A stretch of 36,423 nt of DNA from contig CAJOES010000005.1 of NCBI GenBank assembly GCA_905233455.1, positions 1-36,423 of the forward strand, in the 5' to 3' direction. Position 1 is the stretch's first letter. Each line of letters opens with the position of its first letter. Of the stretch, positions 7,801 through 14,999 are shown piece by piece. The DNA comes from an uncultured Synergistales bacterium. Its GTDB lineage: Bacteria; Synergistota; Synergistia; Synergistales; Aminobacteriaceae. A program made the translations under genes and the position numbers. Under the pieces are notes generated by a model. The model saw only the letters and a list, made by a program, of their open reading frames with translations, was not told where the DNA came from and made no database searches.

Positions 7801-10073
7801 GGGCTGTCTATGCTATCATTGACGGGACTCTGAATTTTGCGTCGCTTTCATTCGTGAACAACAGTGCCAACGGTGGGGAAGGAGGAGCTGTTTACGTTGC
7901 TACAAGAGACTATTTCAATGTAAGCGGGTCATATTTTTTCAATAACGTTGCACGATCCAGCAATGGCGGAGGAGCTTTGTATTTCTCTCAGCTGCAGGGC
8001 AAAATACGCATTACCGATTCCGTATTCAGGGAAAATTATGCACGTGAAGGGGACGGAGGAGCAGCATATATACAGGCATATGATGGATATATACGCCGCT
8101 GCACGTTTGATACTAACATGGCTTCCCAGCAAACTTCAGATACTAAAGGCGGGGCACTTTACATTGAGACTTCCAATGCAGGAGACATAATAGCGGTCGA
8201 TACGTGTACTTTCTTTGGGAACAGAGCATTAAGCGGCAGTAAGGCGGCCAAAGGAGGAGCTTTGTATACTGTAGGTTTAGTTGACGTGAAAAGCTCTACA
8301 TTTACCAAGAACATAGCACTACTTGGCGGAGCAATTTATGTCAGTGCTGAAAACAGATCCAAAGCCGTACTGAATCTCACTGCAACAATCGCTGTAGAGA
8401 ACTATGAGATTACCGGCAGTGATATTTATCTTGAGGGGGGCGGTGGCATATTCTCAAACGGTTACAACCGTGTCGGTGTAATCTCTAACACAACAGCATC
8501 TTCGTCTGCTACGGACTGGAGTATAGTTGACGGGACTACTGGTACCGACAAGACACCAAAAGACACCAGACCGGAAATACCAGAATGGACAGCAGCAACA
8601 TTCTTCGGGAGCAATGCCGCACTAGCCGTAAATGAAACCAGAAACAGCACATCATCAAACATGCAGCCTCCGTTGGTAGGAGCAGTGCTTGAGGGAATAT
8701 CTGAAGAAGCAAATGAACGCATAAAGACGGTAATGCTTGATGAAGATGATTTGCTCCCTCGTGAGGTCAGAGCAATGGACGCGATCCCGAGAGATATTGC
8801 CGGTATGCTGGATATTGCTGCCACAGACCAGCGCGGAGAGACCAGGCCGCTTCCGGTGGGAGGCCCGCTAGATATAGGAGCATATGAGGTGGATCAGCCC
8901 GGAATCTATGACCCTGAGCACCCAACAGAGAACTTCTCCATACAGAGCGTTTTCATGAGCGGAATACCCAACATCATGCGGAGTCTTGGCCAGACCGTGA
9001 ACCTTATTGCGATGGTGCGTTATGAGAATGGCACGACGACATACAGCAATGCGGACACAGAACCGGTAACATGGTCAAGCAGCAACCAGAATATAGTACG
9101 CATAGACAGCAAAGGGGTTATGACTGCTATTGCCCCCACGCCGGACAATGATTACGTAACTATCAGCGTGAGAACCCGCACGGCATCGGACGGATCATTT
9201 GCTTCGGCAAGCAGTCCTGTAAGGGTTATACTGCAGTACAGCTACATGAATATATCTCCTGAATGGCAGACATATTTTGCTGATTACGTCAGGGATATTG
9301 CCGAGCATGATATAGCCGTTGATATAGCTGACTCTAACTCTTCCTCTGTAAGTTCTTCCAGCTTCCAGAGGAATTTCAAGAAATTATGGAATGCAGGTTC
9401 AGTGAGACAGATAACGAATATTTCAGGAGTAACGCCTGAGTTCGGCACGGCTTCATCGTCAGGCAGTCCCAGCGGTGTTGTGTCAGCAAAAGATGTAGCT
9501 GTGAAAATAAACTATAAGGGCAGAAGCAACGGTGATATTCTCCCGCTGAAATATTTATGGACATTTTCCGGAGAAGAGCTGAATCAGATTCTGCGCAGGG
9601 ACGTAGATATCTCTTCGGCCTCGCTTGCTGATGAGATTTTCCCGGCACTGCAGATAGACTTTGAGGGCGAAAACGGAACATGGACAGTAATAGGCGACGG
9701 CGGGGTCAGTGCTCAGGATGCAGTATCGAGCGGTGCACTGAAACTTACGAAGACAGACGGCGGAAACGGTGTTATGGTGGAACTGACAGCATATCTCGCT
9801 AACGTTGAGGCATCTGACGATAACGGGCCTCAGCTGGTGAAATCTGACAGCAAGAGCCTTCTTGTTGTCCCTGACGGCAACAATGACGGAGCTATTTCCG
9901 GCACTATGTGGATGGCAAAACGTTCATCAGTTACGGTTCAGGCACAAAGCGGTATCCGGTCTGGTGGCTCTGGATCTGATTCCGGTTCAGACTCTGAAGA
10001 CGGAGCAGGCTGTGAGGCTTTAGGGCTTGGCCTTATCGGTGCGGCTGTATTCTTCGCACTCCGCAGAAGATAG
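4848..10073 (+). CDS. Giant right-handed beta-helix Synergist-CTERM protein (1741 aa, Pmp-like repeats)
   Basis: The signal peptide begins MKKIFCVLVC and is probably cut after TAEGA. An acidic, AT-rich leader of about 145 residues follows. From about residue 149 to 1165 come roughly three dozen GG(A/S/F)x(Y/F) motifs, typically GGAVYI, alternating with SGNSA or FxxN turns. This is the pattern of chlamydial polymorphic outer membrane proteins and other parallel beta-helix adhesins. About residue 1338 is GGPLDIGAYE, the 'choice-of-anchor Q' signature; about 1407 is a bacterial Ig-like (Big_2) segment with TWSSSN and DSKGVMTA. The tail is a Ser/Asp/Gly linker, Cys about 1722 (GAGCEAL), a hydrophobic stretch and RRR: a Synergist-CTERM signal. 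GGGAG at 4831-4835 is 12 bases from the ATG. It is the last gene before the terminator at 10091. A surface adhesin or S-layer-like role is inferred. Confidence 0.92.
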   Translation: MKKIFCVLVCILVLGFSVTAEGASSNSQTFTLGGDPVTIGEDDFGPYYSITEVLDGIYGYGIANVTIVIPDDYDIGYNEGSYLFGDGYEIDDDINSLVIQGSRPSIKLIAPFGDRHFVIDDSVPVFTLKNITLVKNEEEDYEEDSPNVNGGIEITGGSITFDGVTFRGLNSKSGGVVSITGGTVTFKGSSFNSCYADNGGTVSITGGTVDFADSTFDTCSSDNGGAVNVAGGTASFTGGSFKSCSANNGGAVYADNGSVTFSGTAFSGNSADKGGAIYSKATLKLSNGTAFSTSKNKARLGGALYIEGGETATEGTVNFDGNTAEDGGAVYIENGTLNANSAVTFSSNEASGNGGAVYIAGGSFTASSAAFDGNISAGDGGAVYSPNGSSTVTFSEITFSGNSADRGGAVYSNSAMNLNAGTKFSAANKARLGGALYVAGMTATIGGEVEFSSNTASENGGAVYLEKGSITGNAASDFTGNTAYGSGGAIYIAGGGFASSAADSFTNNIAYSNGGAVYVFSSARDNRWTGNIEFTGNTAGTLKAEGWPSDPEEPSVDDGFGGALYIGGTAVFSGQTEFNRNMANNGGAVYIPSGGDLQFSEVSYFGNNEGNQAYNGGALYLASESSITFSNTAAFSGNIARNSGGAIMAAGMRRFSFSSDYKYTFTDNKANYDNGLKGGGGAIFWGASNTSSLTSELSSADFSGNTTEGVPDIDEGNDAAAGSGGALFISSDQGLVIGSGYSFANNKAYNNGGSIYLTTAGIRFSSTNFDASTSSQAVNGNGGFVYTGGDITFENVSIDCINIKAEKGNGGFAYAEGKVTITGDSVLYSSALSSTAKNAGNYGGCVYAEGDITIGSSTIYGFRATAGGAVYGASNITITGGTLRDNLTRGSDANIGGGAVFADGDFEATGTLFTGNQHTSEGGNSNGGGAVYTTGRLTVTDCIFESNQVNTTGNGGAILLNNELTSESSITNSLFSGDTAPGDGGAVYAIIDGTLNFASLSFVNNSANGGEGGAVYVATRDYFNVSGSYFFNNVARSSNGGGALYFSQLQGKIRITDSVFRENYAREGDGGAAYIQAYDGYIRRCTFDTNMASQQTSDTKGGALYIETSNAGDIIAVDTCTFFGNRALSGSKAAKGGALYTVGLVDVKSSTFTKNIALLGGAIYVSAENRSKAVLNLTATIAVENYEITGSDIYLEGGGGIFSNGYNRVGVISNTTASSSATDWSIVDGTTGTDKTPKDTRPEIPEWTAATFFGSNAALAVNETRNSTSSNMQPPLVGAVLEGISEEANERIKTVMLDEDDLLPREVRAMDAIPRDIAGMLDIAATDQRGETRPLPVGGPLDIGAYEVDQPGIYDPEHPTENFSIQSVFMSGIPNIMRSLGQTVNLIAMVRYENGTTTYSNADTEPVTWSSSNQNIVRIDSKGVMTAIAPTPDNDYVTISVRTRTASDGSFASASSPVRVILQYSYMNISPEWQTYFADYVRDIAEHDIAVDIADSNSSSVSSSSFQRNFKKLWNAGSVRQITNISGVTPEFGTASSSGSPSGVVSAKDVAVKINYKGRSNGDILPLKYLWTFSGEELNQILRRDVDISSASLADEIFPALQIDFEGENGTWTVIGDGGVSAQDAVSSGALKLTKTDGGNGVMVELTAYLANVEASDDNGPQLVKSDSKSLLVVPDGNNDGAISGTMWMAKRSSVTVQAQSGIRSGGSGSDSGSDSEDGAGCEALGLGLIGAAVFFALRRR
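5592..6386 (+). repeat. Two-copy tandem segment of about 131-134 codons inside the beta-helix gene
   Basis: Unit 1 (5592-5984, 393 bases) and unit 2 (5985-6386, 402 bases) carry the same order of blocks: GGAVY, then TFSGNSAD(K/R)GGA, then NKARLGGALY, then further GGAVY turns. Near-identical DNA runs occur around 5644-5680 and 6043-6080, and around 5734-5760 and 6131-6155. This is a higher-order duplication above the basic coil repeat. Confidence 0.75.
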
Positions 10074-10090
10074 CAGGCGGGAATCATTCA

Positions 10091-10127
10091 GCAGATCTCT
10101 CACGCAAATCGAGGGGTCTGCTTTTTT
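10091..10127 (+). terminator. Rho-independent terminator after the beta-helix gene
   Basis: An 11-pair stem (10091-10101 with 10111-10121, two G-U pairs) has a 9-base loop and is followed by six T. It closes the operon that runs in from the left edge. Confidence 0.9.
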
Positions 10128-10137
10128 GCTGGCTTTC

Positions 10138-10166
10138 TTGCGTAATATTTTCTTGTGTGCTAGACT
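10138..10166 (+). promoter_or_regulatory. Predicted promoter of the dnaJ-like/pgsA operon
   Basis: TTGCGT at 10138-10143, a 17-base spacer, and TAGACT at 10161-10166 with an extended TG at 10158-10159. It lies just after the terminator and about 55 bases before the ATG. Confidence 0.6.
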
Positions 10167-10178
10167 TGCGAAAGTCTA
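10161..10178. promoter_or_regulatory. Palindrome overlapping the -10 box: possible operator
   Basis: TAGACTT at 10161-10167 and its exact reverse complement AAGTCTA at 10172-10178 are separated by 4 bases. The palindrome covers the predicted -10 and start of transcription. It does not resemble the CIRCE element of heat-shock genes. Confidence 0.45.
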
Positions 10179-10221
10179 AAAGGTTAAAGTTAGTCAACAA
10201 GAAGGAGAGAGATTATATACG

Positions 10222-11094
10222 ATGCAATACAAGGATTACTATAAAATTCTGGGAGTATCCAGAGAAGCAAGCAATGACGATATAAAGAAAGCGTACAGAA
10301 AACTGGCTAAACAGTATCATCCCGACATAAACAAAGAAGCAGGAGCAGAAGAGAAATACAAAGAGATAAATGAAGCATATGAAGTCCTGAAAGACCCGGA
10401 CAAGCGCAAAAAGTATGACACACTCGGCATGAACTGGCAGAACGGGCAGGATTTCACGCCCCCGCCGGGCTGGCAGCACGTAGAGTTCGGCGGAAATATG
10501 GGGGATATAGGCGGGGGATTCAGCGATTTCTTCCAGACGCTTTTCGGGAACGCAGGCGGAAGGTTCGACAGGTTCGGGGATCTATTCGGCGGCACGCGCT
10601 ATCAGCAGCCCATGAAGAGAGATACGGAAGCGGATCTGACTCTTTCGCTTGAGGACGCAGTGAAAGGCGGGACGTATGATTTGAGGCTGGGCAAACGTAC
10701 AATCAACGTGAGGCTGCCTAAAGGAATAACGGAGGGAACGCAGATAAAATTACCGGGCAAATCTGAAGGCGGCGGAGATATTTACGTGAATATCCATATA
10801 GCACCGCATAATATGTTTGAGGTAAACGGCTATGATCTTACGCGTGAAGTGAAAGTGCCCGTGTATGATGCAGTGCTCGGCAAAGATATTCGCGTAGGAA
10901 CTCTCACGGGAGAAGTTACGGTGAAGATGCCTCCCGGAATCCAGGACGGGCAGAAGCTGCGGCTCAGGGATAAGGGAATGCCCAAAAGAGGCGGGGGAAA
11001 CGGTGATATGTATGTGCGCGTAAGGATTGAAATACCTAGGCACATAAACACTAAGCAAAAAGAACTATGGGAAAAACTTTCTGAATTGGGATAA
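10222..11094 (+). CDS. DnaJ-type co-chaperone without zinc finger (CbpA-like, type B J-protein)
   Basis: The 290-residue protein has a J domain at residues 1-70 with the catalytic HPD in YHPDINKE, the part that stimulates DnaK ATPase. A Gly/Phe-rich linker with GGG, FFQTLFG and DLFGG repeats spans about 85-130. The two DnaJ C-terminal beta domains follow, with [14 protein letters not shown] and [10 protein letters not shown]. There are no CxxCxGxG zinc repeats, so this is a CbpA/DjlA-like type rather than canonical DnaJ. Translation probably begins at this ATG; the AAGGAGAG site ends 12 bases upstream. It is first in a two-gene operon with pgsA, 37 bases downstream. A chaperone role or, as in CbpA, nucleoid binding is possible; which one applies cannot be told from sequence alone. 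Confidence 0.93.
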   Translation: MQYKDYYKILGVSREASNDDIKKAYRKLAKQYHPDINKEAGAEEKYKEINEAYEVLKDPDKRKKYDTLGMNWQNGQDFTPPPGWQHVEFGGNMGDIGGGFSDFFQTLFGNAGGRFDRFGDLFGGTRYQQPMKRDTEADLTLSLEDAVKGGTYDLRLGKRTINVRLPKGITEGTQIKLPGKSEGGGDIYVNIHIAPHNMFEVNGYDLTREVKVPVYDAVLGKDIRVGTLTGEVTVKMPPGIQDGQKLRLRDKGMPKRGGGNGDMYVRVRIEIPRHINTKQKELWEKLSELG

Positions 11095-11131
11095 TATGTT
11101 AATTCAATAAACTTCCGAGAGGTGAAACTAA

Positions 11132-11692
11132 ATGCAGTCAAAAGTATTCAATGTTCCCAATACGTTAAGCCTTATCCGTGTATTTCTCGCGCCTCTGGTT
11201 CTTCTGTTCCTGTCTTTGAGGATAGATATTCCCATTGTCGCATCATTTCCCGATTTGAGCTGGGGCGATGCCATTGCGGCGGCAGTGTTCATCATTGCCT
11301 CAATCACGGACGCATTTGACGGCTATATCGCTCGCAAATACAAGCTGGTTACGACACTGGGGAAATTCATAGATCCTCTGGCCGATAAGGTGCTGGTTAT
11401 TGCGGCTATGCTGGCATTGATTGAGCTGGGAAGACTCCCGGCATGGATCGTTATGGTGATAATCACGCGGGAATTCATCGTTACGGGACTGCGTTTGGTT
11501 GCTGCGGCTGAAGGCGTAGTGATTGCGGCCTCAAAGGGCGGCAAGCTCAAGACGTGCTGTCAGATTGCGGCATTGATCATGCTGATACTGAACATACCCG
11601 GCGGAATGGCTGTCATGTGGGCTGCAATGATTTTGACGGTGTGGTCAGGAATGGATTATCTCATCAAGGGAAGCAAAATCATTACCGGCTAG
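11132..11692 (+). CDS. pgsA: CDP-diacylglycerol-glycerol-3-phosphate 3-phosphatidyltransferase
   Basis: This 186-residue integral membrane enzyme makes phosphatidylglycerol phosphate from CDP-diacylglycerol and glycerol 3-phosphate, the committed step to phosphatidylglycerol and cardiolipin. The complete CDP-alcohol phosphotransferase signature is present at residues 65-88: DG, two residues, AR, eight residues, G, three residues, D, three residues, D. It starts at DGYIAR and ends at DPLADK. NVPNTLSLIR at the N-terminus and REFIVTGLR after the second membrane segment are typical of PgsA rather than Pss or Cls-type enzymes. Length is normal for the family. The ATG follows an AGGTG site with a 7-base gap. 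The gene ends just before a terminator shared with the opposing gene cluster. Confidence 0.93.
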   Translation: MQSKVFNVPNTLSLIRVFLAPLVLLFLSLRIDIPIVASFPDLSWGDAIAAAVFIIASITDAFDGYIARKYKLVTTLGKFIDPLADKVLVIAAMLALIELGRLPAWIVMVIITREFIVTGLRLVAAAEGVVIAASKGGKLKTCCQIAALIMLILNIPGGMAVMWAAMILTVWSGMDYLIKGSKIITG

Positions 11693-11702
11693 AAGATAAA
11701 AA

Positions 11703-11734
11703 TTTTCCCCCTGCATATGAGGGGGATTTTTTTT
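11703..11734. terminator. Bidirectional terminator between convergent pgsA and the FlaA1-type gene
   Basis: CCCCCT (11707-11712) pairs with AGGGGG (11720-11725) around a 7-base loop. A run of eight T follows on the plus strand, and A-rich sequence upstream gives a T run for the minus strand. A near copy occurs at 25937. Confidence 0.88.
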
Positions 11735-11740
11735 GTGCTG

Positions 11741-13576
11741 TTATAACGGCTGGTATTCCGGGACTAACTCCTTCAGCAGTCTCAATGAATCGTCAGGATG
11801 TTCAAGGGCGTATTCAAGCATCTCATTCATTTCGGGATTTGTATTGTTCTCTTCTGCCTTTATGTTGCTCACGTAAATTTTCGGGTGCAGTGTCTTGTTC
11901 ACCGCTCCTTCATCGTAAAACAATTCTTCATACAGTTTTTCGCCCGGCCTTATGCCTGTATAGATTATATTGATGTCCCTGTAAGGCTCATACCCGCAAA
12001 GACGTATCAATAATTCCGCCATTTCCTTAATCACGACAGGCTCGCCCATATTCAGCACGAAAAGTTCTCCGCCATGCCCCAAAGCCCCCGCCTGAATCAC
12101 CAGACTCACGGCTTCAGGTATAAGCATAAAGTACCGTTTCATGCCCGGGTCAGTAACAGTAACAGGCCCTCCTGATGCTATCTGCTCCTCAAACTTAGGG
12201 ATAACGCTTCCCCTGCTTCCGAGAACATTGCCGAAACGCACAGCCATATATTTTGTGCTGGTGTAATTCTTCTGTTCATGCTCTAAGATTTTTTCCGCGA
12301 GTCTCTTTGTTGCACCCATTACGCTTGAAGGGTTCACTGCCTTATCTGAGGAGATCATTACCATACGTTCAGCATGATATTTCCCTGCGGCCCGTGCAAG
12401 TGTCCTGGTTCCCAGATCATTTACCCTCATAGCCTCCCTGACGGAAAATTCCATCAGCGGAACGTGCTTATGTGCGGCGGCATGAAATATTACCTGCGGC
12501 TGATGCTTCCTGAATAGGTCTTCAACTGCAACACTGTCTGCAACGTCGGCAATAACCGGCTGAACCGGAATATTTACGCGCAACCTGCTCAGCTCCTCCG
12601 TGAGAAGGTATATAGACTGCTCGCCGTGTCCCAGCACAAGCAGTTCCGACGGCTTATTGTGCAGTACCTGCCGAACTATCTCGCTTCCGATTGATCCTCC
12701 CGCACCCGTAACGAGAACCCTTTTGCCCTTTATGTAGTTCATCGACTCTTCAAGGTCAATCCTTACAGGCTCGCGGCCAAGCAGGTCCTCGAGTTTCACC
12801 TTCCGGAGTCTTGACACCGAAACATGACCGTCCGCAAGTTCCCGGAGGCTCGGCAGTATCCGCACCTGAACACCAAGCGGCGATAATGATTCATACATTG
12901 CGCGTATCTTCTGTCCGTTTGCGCTGGGTATGGCTATCAGCACAACTTCAATCTTCTCGCGTTCAACTATCTGCTTCAGTTCCGACGTACTGCCCAGAAC
13001 TTTAAGCCCGGATATGTACCTGCCTATTTTCTGCGGGTCATCATCGACGAATCCTGCCGGGTATAATTCTGACTCGTTGCGCATGAGATCCCGCGCCAAG
13101 AATGAACCTGCTTCCCCTGCACCGGCAATAAGAGATTTAAGCCGTTCCGTCTTGGGTTTTGTGTGCACCGGCCTTACCATGAGCCATGAGACTCGCAAGC
13201 CCCCGCACAGGAACAGCCCCGCGAAGAATGCGATCACGAATGACGTTCTGGGGAAAACTGCCAGCTTGAAGAAACTGTTTATGATGAGGAACGTGAATAC
13301 TGCCGTTACGTAAAGCCATAAGAATTTTGCGTAATCCTCCGGGCCGGCGTGCATCCATATGGTGCGGTACTGGCCGAAAATCGCGAAAAATATCACGCAC
13401 ACAAACGGAAGAATCAGCCCCACGTGCTGCCAGTCATCGACATAACGCGGAATGATTATGCCGAGCCTTATCGCGTAGCCTGCGTACACTGCCAGCATGA
13501 GCAGGAAGAAATCCACTGCCGCGATGAATGCGCCCCGTGTTGAGAGTTTACGCCAGGAATCCTTCAGGCCGTTCAT
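11741..13576 (-). CDS. FlaA1/CapD/WbpM-type UDP-sugar 4,6-dehydratase, membrane bound
   Basis: The start at ATG 13576 gives 611 residues beginning MNGLKDSWRK; the frame stays open upstream but that extension would run into the preceding gene. Four hydrophobic segments (about residues 15-140) anchor the protein. A CoA-binding-like Rossmann unit follows (LIAGAGEAGSF), then the catalytic short-chain dehydrogenase unit with VTGAGGSIGSE for NAD(P). The catalytic region reads SSDKAVNPSSVMGATKR: Met replaces the usual Tyr before the Lys, as is normal for the long WbpM/FlaA1 dehydratases. Family members convert UDP-GlcNAc to a 4-keto-6-deoxy sugar for O-antigen, capsule or glycan decoration of proteins. 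It is the last gene of a minus-strand cluster, two bases after the preceding stop, and has only a weak ribosome site, so translational coupling is likely. Confidence 0.92.
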   Translation of the reverse strand: MNGLKDSWRKLSTRGAFIAAVDFFLLMLAVYAGYAIRLGIIIPRYVDDWQHVGLILPFVCVIFFAIFGQYRTIWMHAGPEDYAKFLWLYVTAVFTFLIINSFFKLAVFPRTSFVIAFFAGLFLCGGLRVSWLMVRPVHTKPKTERLKSLIAGAGEAGSFLARDLMRNESELYPAGFVDDDPQKIGRYISGLKVLGSTSELKQIVEREKIEVVLIAIPSANGQKIRAMYESLSPLGVQVRILPSLRELADGHVSVSRLRKVKLEDLLGREPVRIDLEESMNYIKGKRVLVTGAGGSIGSEIVRQVLHNKPSELLVLGHGEQSIYLLTEELSRLRVNIPVQPVIADVADSVAVEDLFRKHQPQVIFHAAAHKHVPLMEFSVREAMRVNDLGTRTLARAAGKYHAERMVMISSDKAVNPSSVMGATKRLAEKILEHEQKNYTSTKYMAVRFGNVLGSRGSVIPKFEEQIASGGPVTVTDPGMKRYFMLIPEAVSLVIQAGALGHGGELFVLNMGEPVVIKEMAELLIRLCGYEPYRDINIIYTGIRPGEKLYEELFYDEGAVNKTLHPKIYVSNIKAEENNTNPEMNEMLEYALEHPDDSLRLLKELVPEYQPL

Positions 13577-13578
13577 GA

Positions 13579-14007
13579 TTACAGTATGAGCTTCTTGCTG
13601 GTGTTGTTTCCGCCGAGACGGTCTAATTCGTTCAGCACACCGGCAGGAGCAACATCTATTCTGGGCTTGGCCTGTTTTTCTGCTTCTGCCTGTAACCTTT
13701 TCTGCAGTTCCTCGATTGAGCGTTTGATCTCTTTTGCGTCTCCCTTGATCCACAGCATGAGATTATCTGCGGCGGCTTTCAGTGTCTTGTCGTCAGGCAT
13801 GGCTTTTATCATTCCGAGTTCAAGAAGTATCCTGTTCTCTTCTCTTATGGCTTCAAGCGCGTCTTTCTCGTCGAATAGTCCCTTCTTGTAGAGCATACGG
13901 AACATGATATTAAAGCGGCTTTTCTGGTTATCGCTGTCTAAAGACATTTCCTCAACACGCGAGACTAACATGCTGAGTAATTCATCAAGACCTATTTGCA
14001 TAGGCAT
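13579..14007 (-). CDS. Hypothetical small protein, charged and helical (142 aa)
   Basis: I do not recognise this protein. It has no signal peptide and no membrane segment. Residues 1-60 are an acidic helical region (LDELLSMLVSRVEEMSL). Residues about 85-120 look like a short coiled coil (KEIKRSIEELQKRLQAEAEK). A loose tail ends in NNTSKKLIL. An AAGGAG site lies 12 bases before the ATG. The gene starts 8 bases after the CsgG-like gene and ends 2 bases before the dehydratase gene, so it is almost certainly cotranscribed with both. A cytoplasmic helper role for the envelope genes around it is possible but unproven. Confidence 0.75.
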   Translation of the reverse strand: MPMQIGLDELLSMLVSRVEEMSLDSDNQKSRFNIMFRMLYKKGLFDEKDALEAIREENRILLELGMIKAMPDDKTLKAAADNLMLWIKGDAKEIKRSIEELQKRLQAEAEKQAKPRIDVAPAGVLNELDRLGGNNTSKKLIL

Positions 14008-14015
14008 AATAATTA

Positions 14016-14999
14016 TTATCTCCTTTCATTTGCGGTAAAGCGCATCAGGGCAGCTTCTGAAAGCGATATTGCTTCGAGCCTGTACCCGTTGCGTATTATC
14101 CTGCTCAAGTCCTGTACGGTATCAGCATTTTGGGCTTTATTTCCCTGAAGCTGGCTTGCTGGCAATACGGCAATGCTGTCTTCATCACCTGCTTCGGATA
14201 TGCGCAAAAGTATTATACTGATCATTCTTTTGCCTAATGGAGTTTTATCGAGGTCAAAAAGCTCTCCTCCTTCCCTGTATACCCTGTATAATGCTCCAAT
14301 ACCAACACTAGAATTACCTCCTCGGTTTATTCGTACAGCATCGCTTTTTACTTCAAGCACAATGGCATACTCATTGGCTAAAACCTCGCGTATTTTATCA
14401 CTTAGCCTTGAAACTGCACTATTAACAGCTCTTTCCCTCAATACATTTGCTGATAATACTCGGTCATCGTTATTGAAGTTTATGCCGCTTCCAGTTTTGG
14501 AGAAAGACAACACAACTCTTCCGGAAGAAGAATCAATCAGCTTTGCATCAATATCAAGCGTTACTTCCTGAATTATCTGTGAGGTTTCTTTCTTGCCTGT
14601 CAGGAATGAGATCAGCGGCAACGCATCATCTACGGCACTAGTTCCATCCCTTTGGAGCTGTATATTATTTTCTGTATTCGTTATATATCCCTGCAGTATA
14701 TATTTTGCTCCTGTACTGCGTCCGATTCTTGCGGCCATGTCCTGATTGAGTATTCCGGAATTTATATCAATACCGAGATTTATGGCAGCAGCTCCGATTT
14801 TTTTAGGTTCAATCACTGATATAGACTGTGAAACCCTGAGTGCATGTAAAATTTTTTTAGTTATCTGTTCAGCCTGTTTTGTTGTAATTCTGTTGGTAGT
14901 GCTCTGGAAAGGCAAGACCCCCAGAGAAATTTTTTCGTTTGCCTGTGCCTGAAGTGCGAACATAAAGAATATGCACAAAAAAATCTTTATTCTTTTCAT
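14016..14999 (-). CDS. Exported CsgG/HfaB-like protein with FlgT-like C-terminal domain
   Basis: The 327-residue protein starts with a signal peptide (MKRIKIFLCIFFMF, likely cut after LQAQA; no lipobox Cys). The first domain follows the CsgG pattern: ISLGVLPFQS at the start, ISVIEPKKI (the 'VVE' position), MAARIGRSTGAKYILQGYI, and LDIDAKLIDSSSGRVV. The second part (about 205-300) reads AVRINRG, then SVGIGALYRVYR, resembling the C-terminal domain of FlgT-type proteins. CsgG relatives act at the outer membrane in curli or holdfast export, or as periplasmic assembly factors. Without a lipobox, pore formation is doubtful here. The ATG overlaps the stop of the upstream CsgG-like gene in a TAATG arrangement, so translation is coupled. 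The partner gene carries two more copies of the same fold. Confidence 0.75.
   Translation of the reverse strand: MKRIKIFLCIFFMFALQAQANEKISLGVLPFQSTTNRITTKQAEQITKKILHALRVSQSISVIEPKKIGAAAINLGIDINSGILNQDMAARIGRSTGAKYILQGYITNTENNIQLQRDGTSAVDDALPLISFLTGKKETSQIIQEVTLDIDAKLIDSSSGRVVLSFSKTGSGINFNNDDRVLSANVLRERAVNSAVSRLSDKIREVLANEYAIVLEVKSDAVRINRGGNSSVGIGALYRVYREGGELFDLDKTPLGKRMISIILLRISEAGDEDSIAVLPASQLQGNKAQNADTVQDLSRIIRNGYRLEAISLSEAALMRFTANERR

Noticed and set aside
5290-8350. Regularly spaced short DNA repeats that could suggest a CRISPR array
   Set aside because: The repeats are imperfect, lie inside a continuous coding frame, have no uniform spacers and no cas gene is near.
11554-11973. Plus-strand frame of 139 codons across the pgsA end and the terminator
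   Set aside because: It runs through the pgsA end, a strong terminator and the opposite strand of a conserved gene; no motifs.
13577-13753. Longer N-terminus for the FlaA1-type protein (start at 13753)
   Set aside because: The extra 59 residues are Arg/Cys/Gln-rich, unlike the family, and overlap the preceding gene in another frame; MNGLKDSW at 13576 precedes the first membrane segment.
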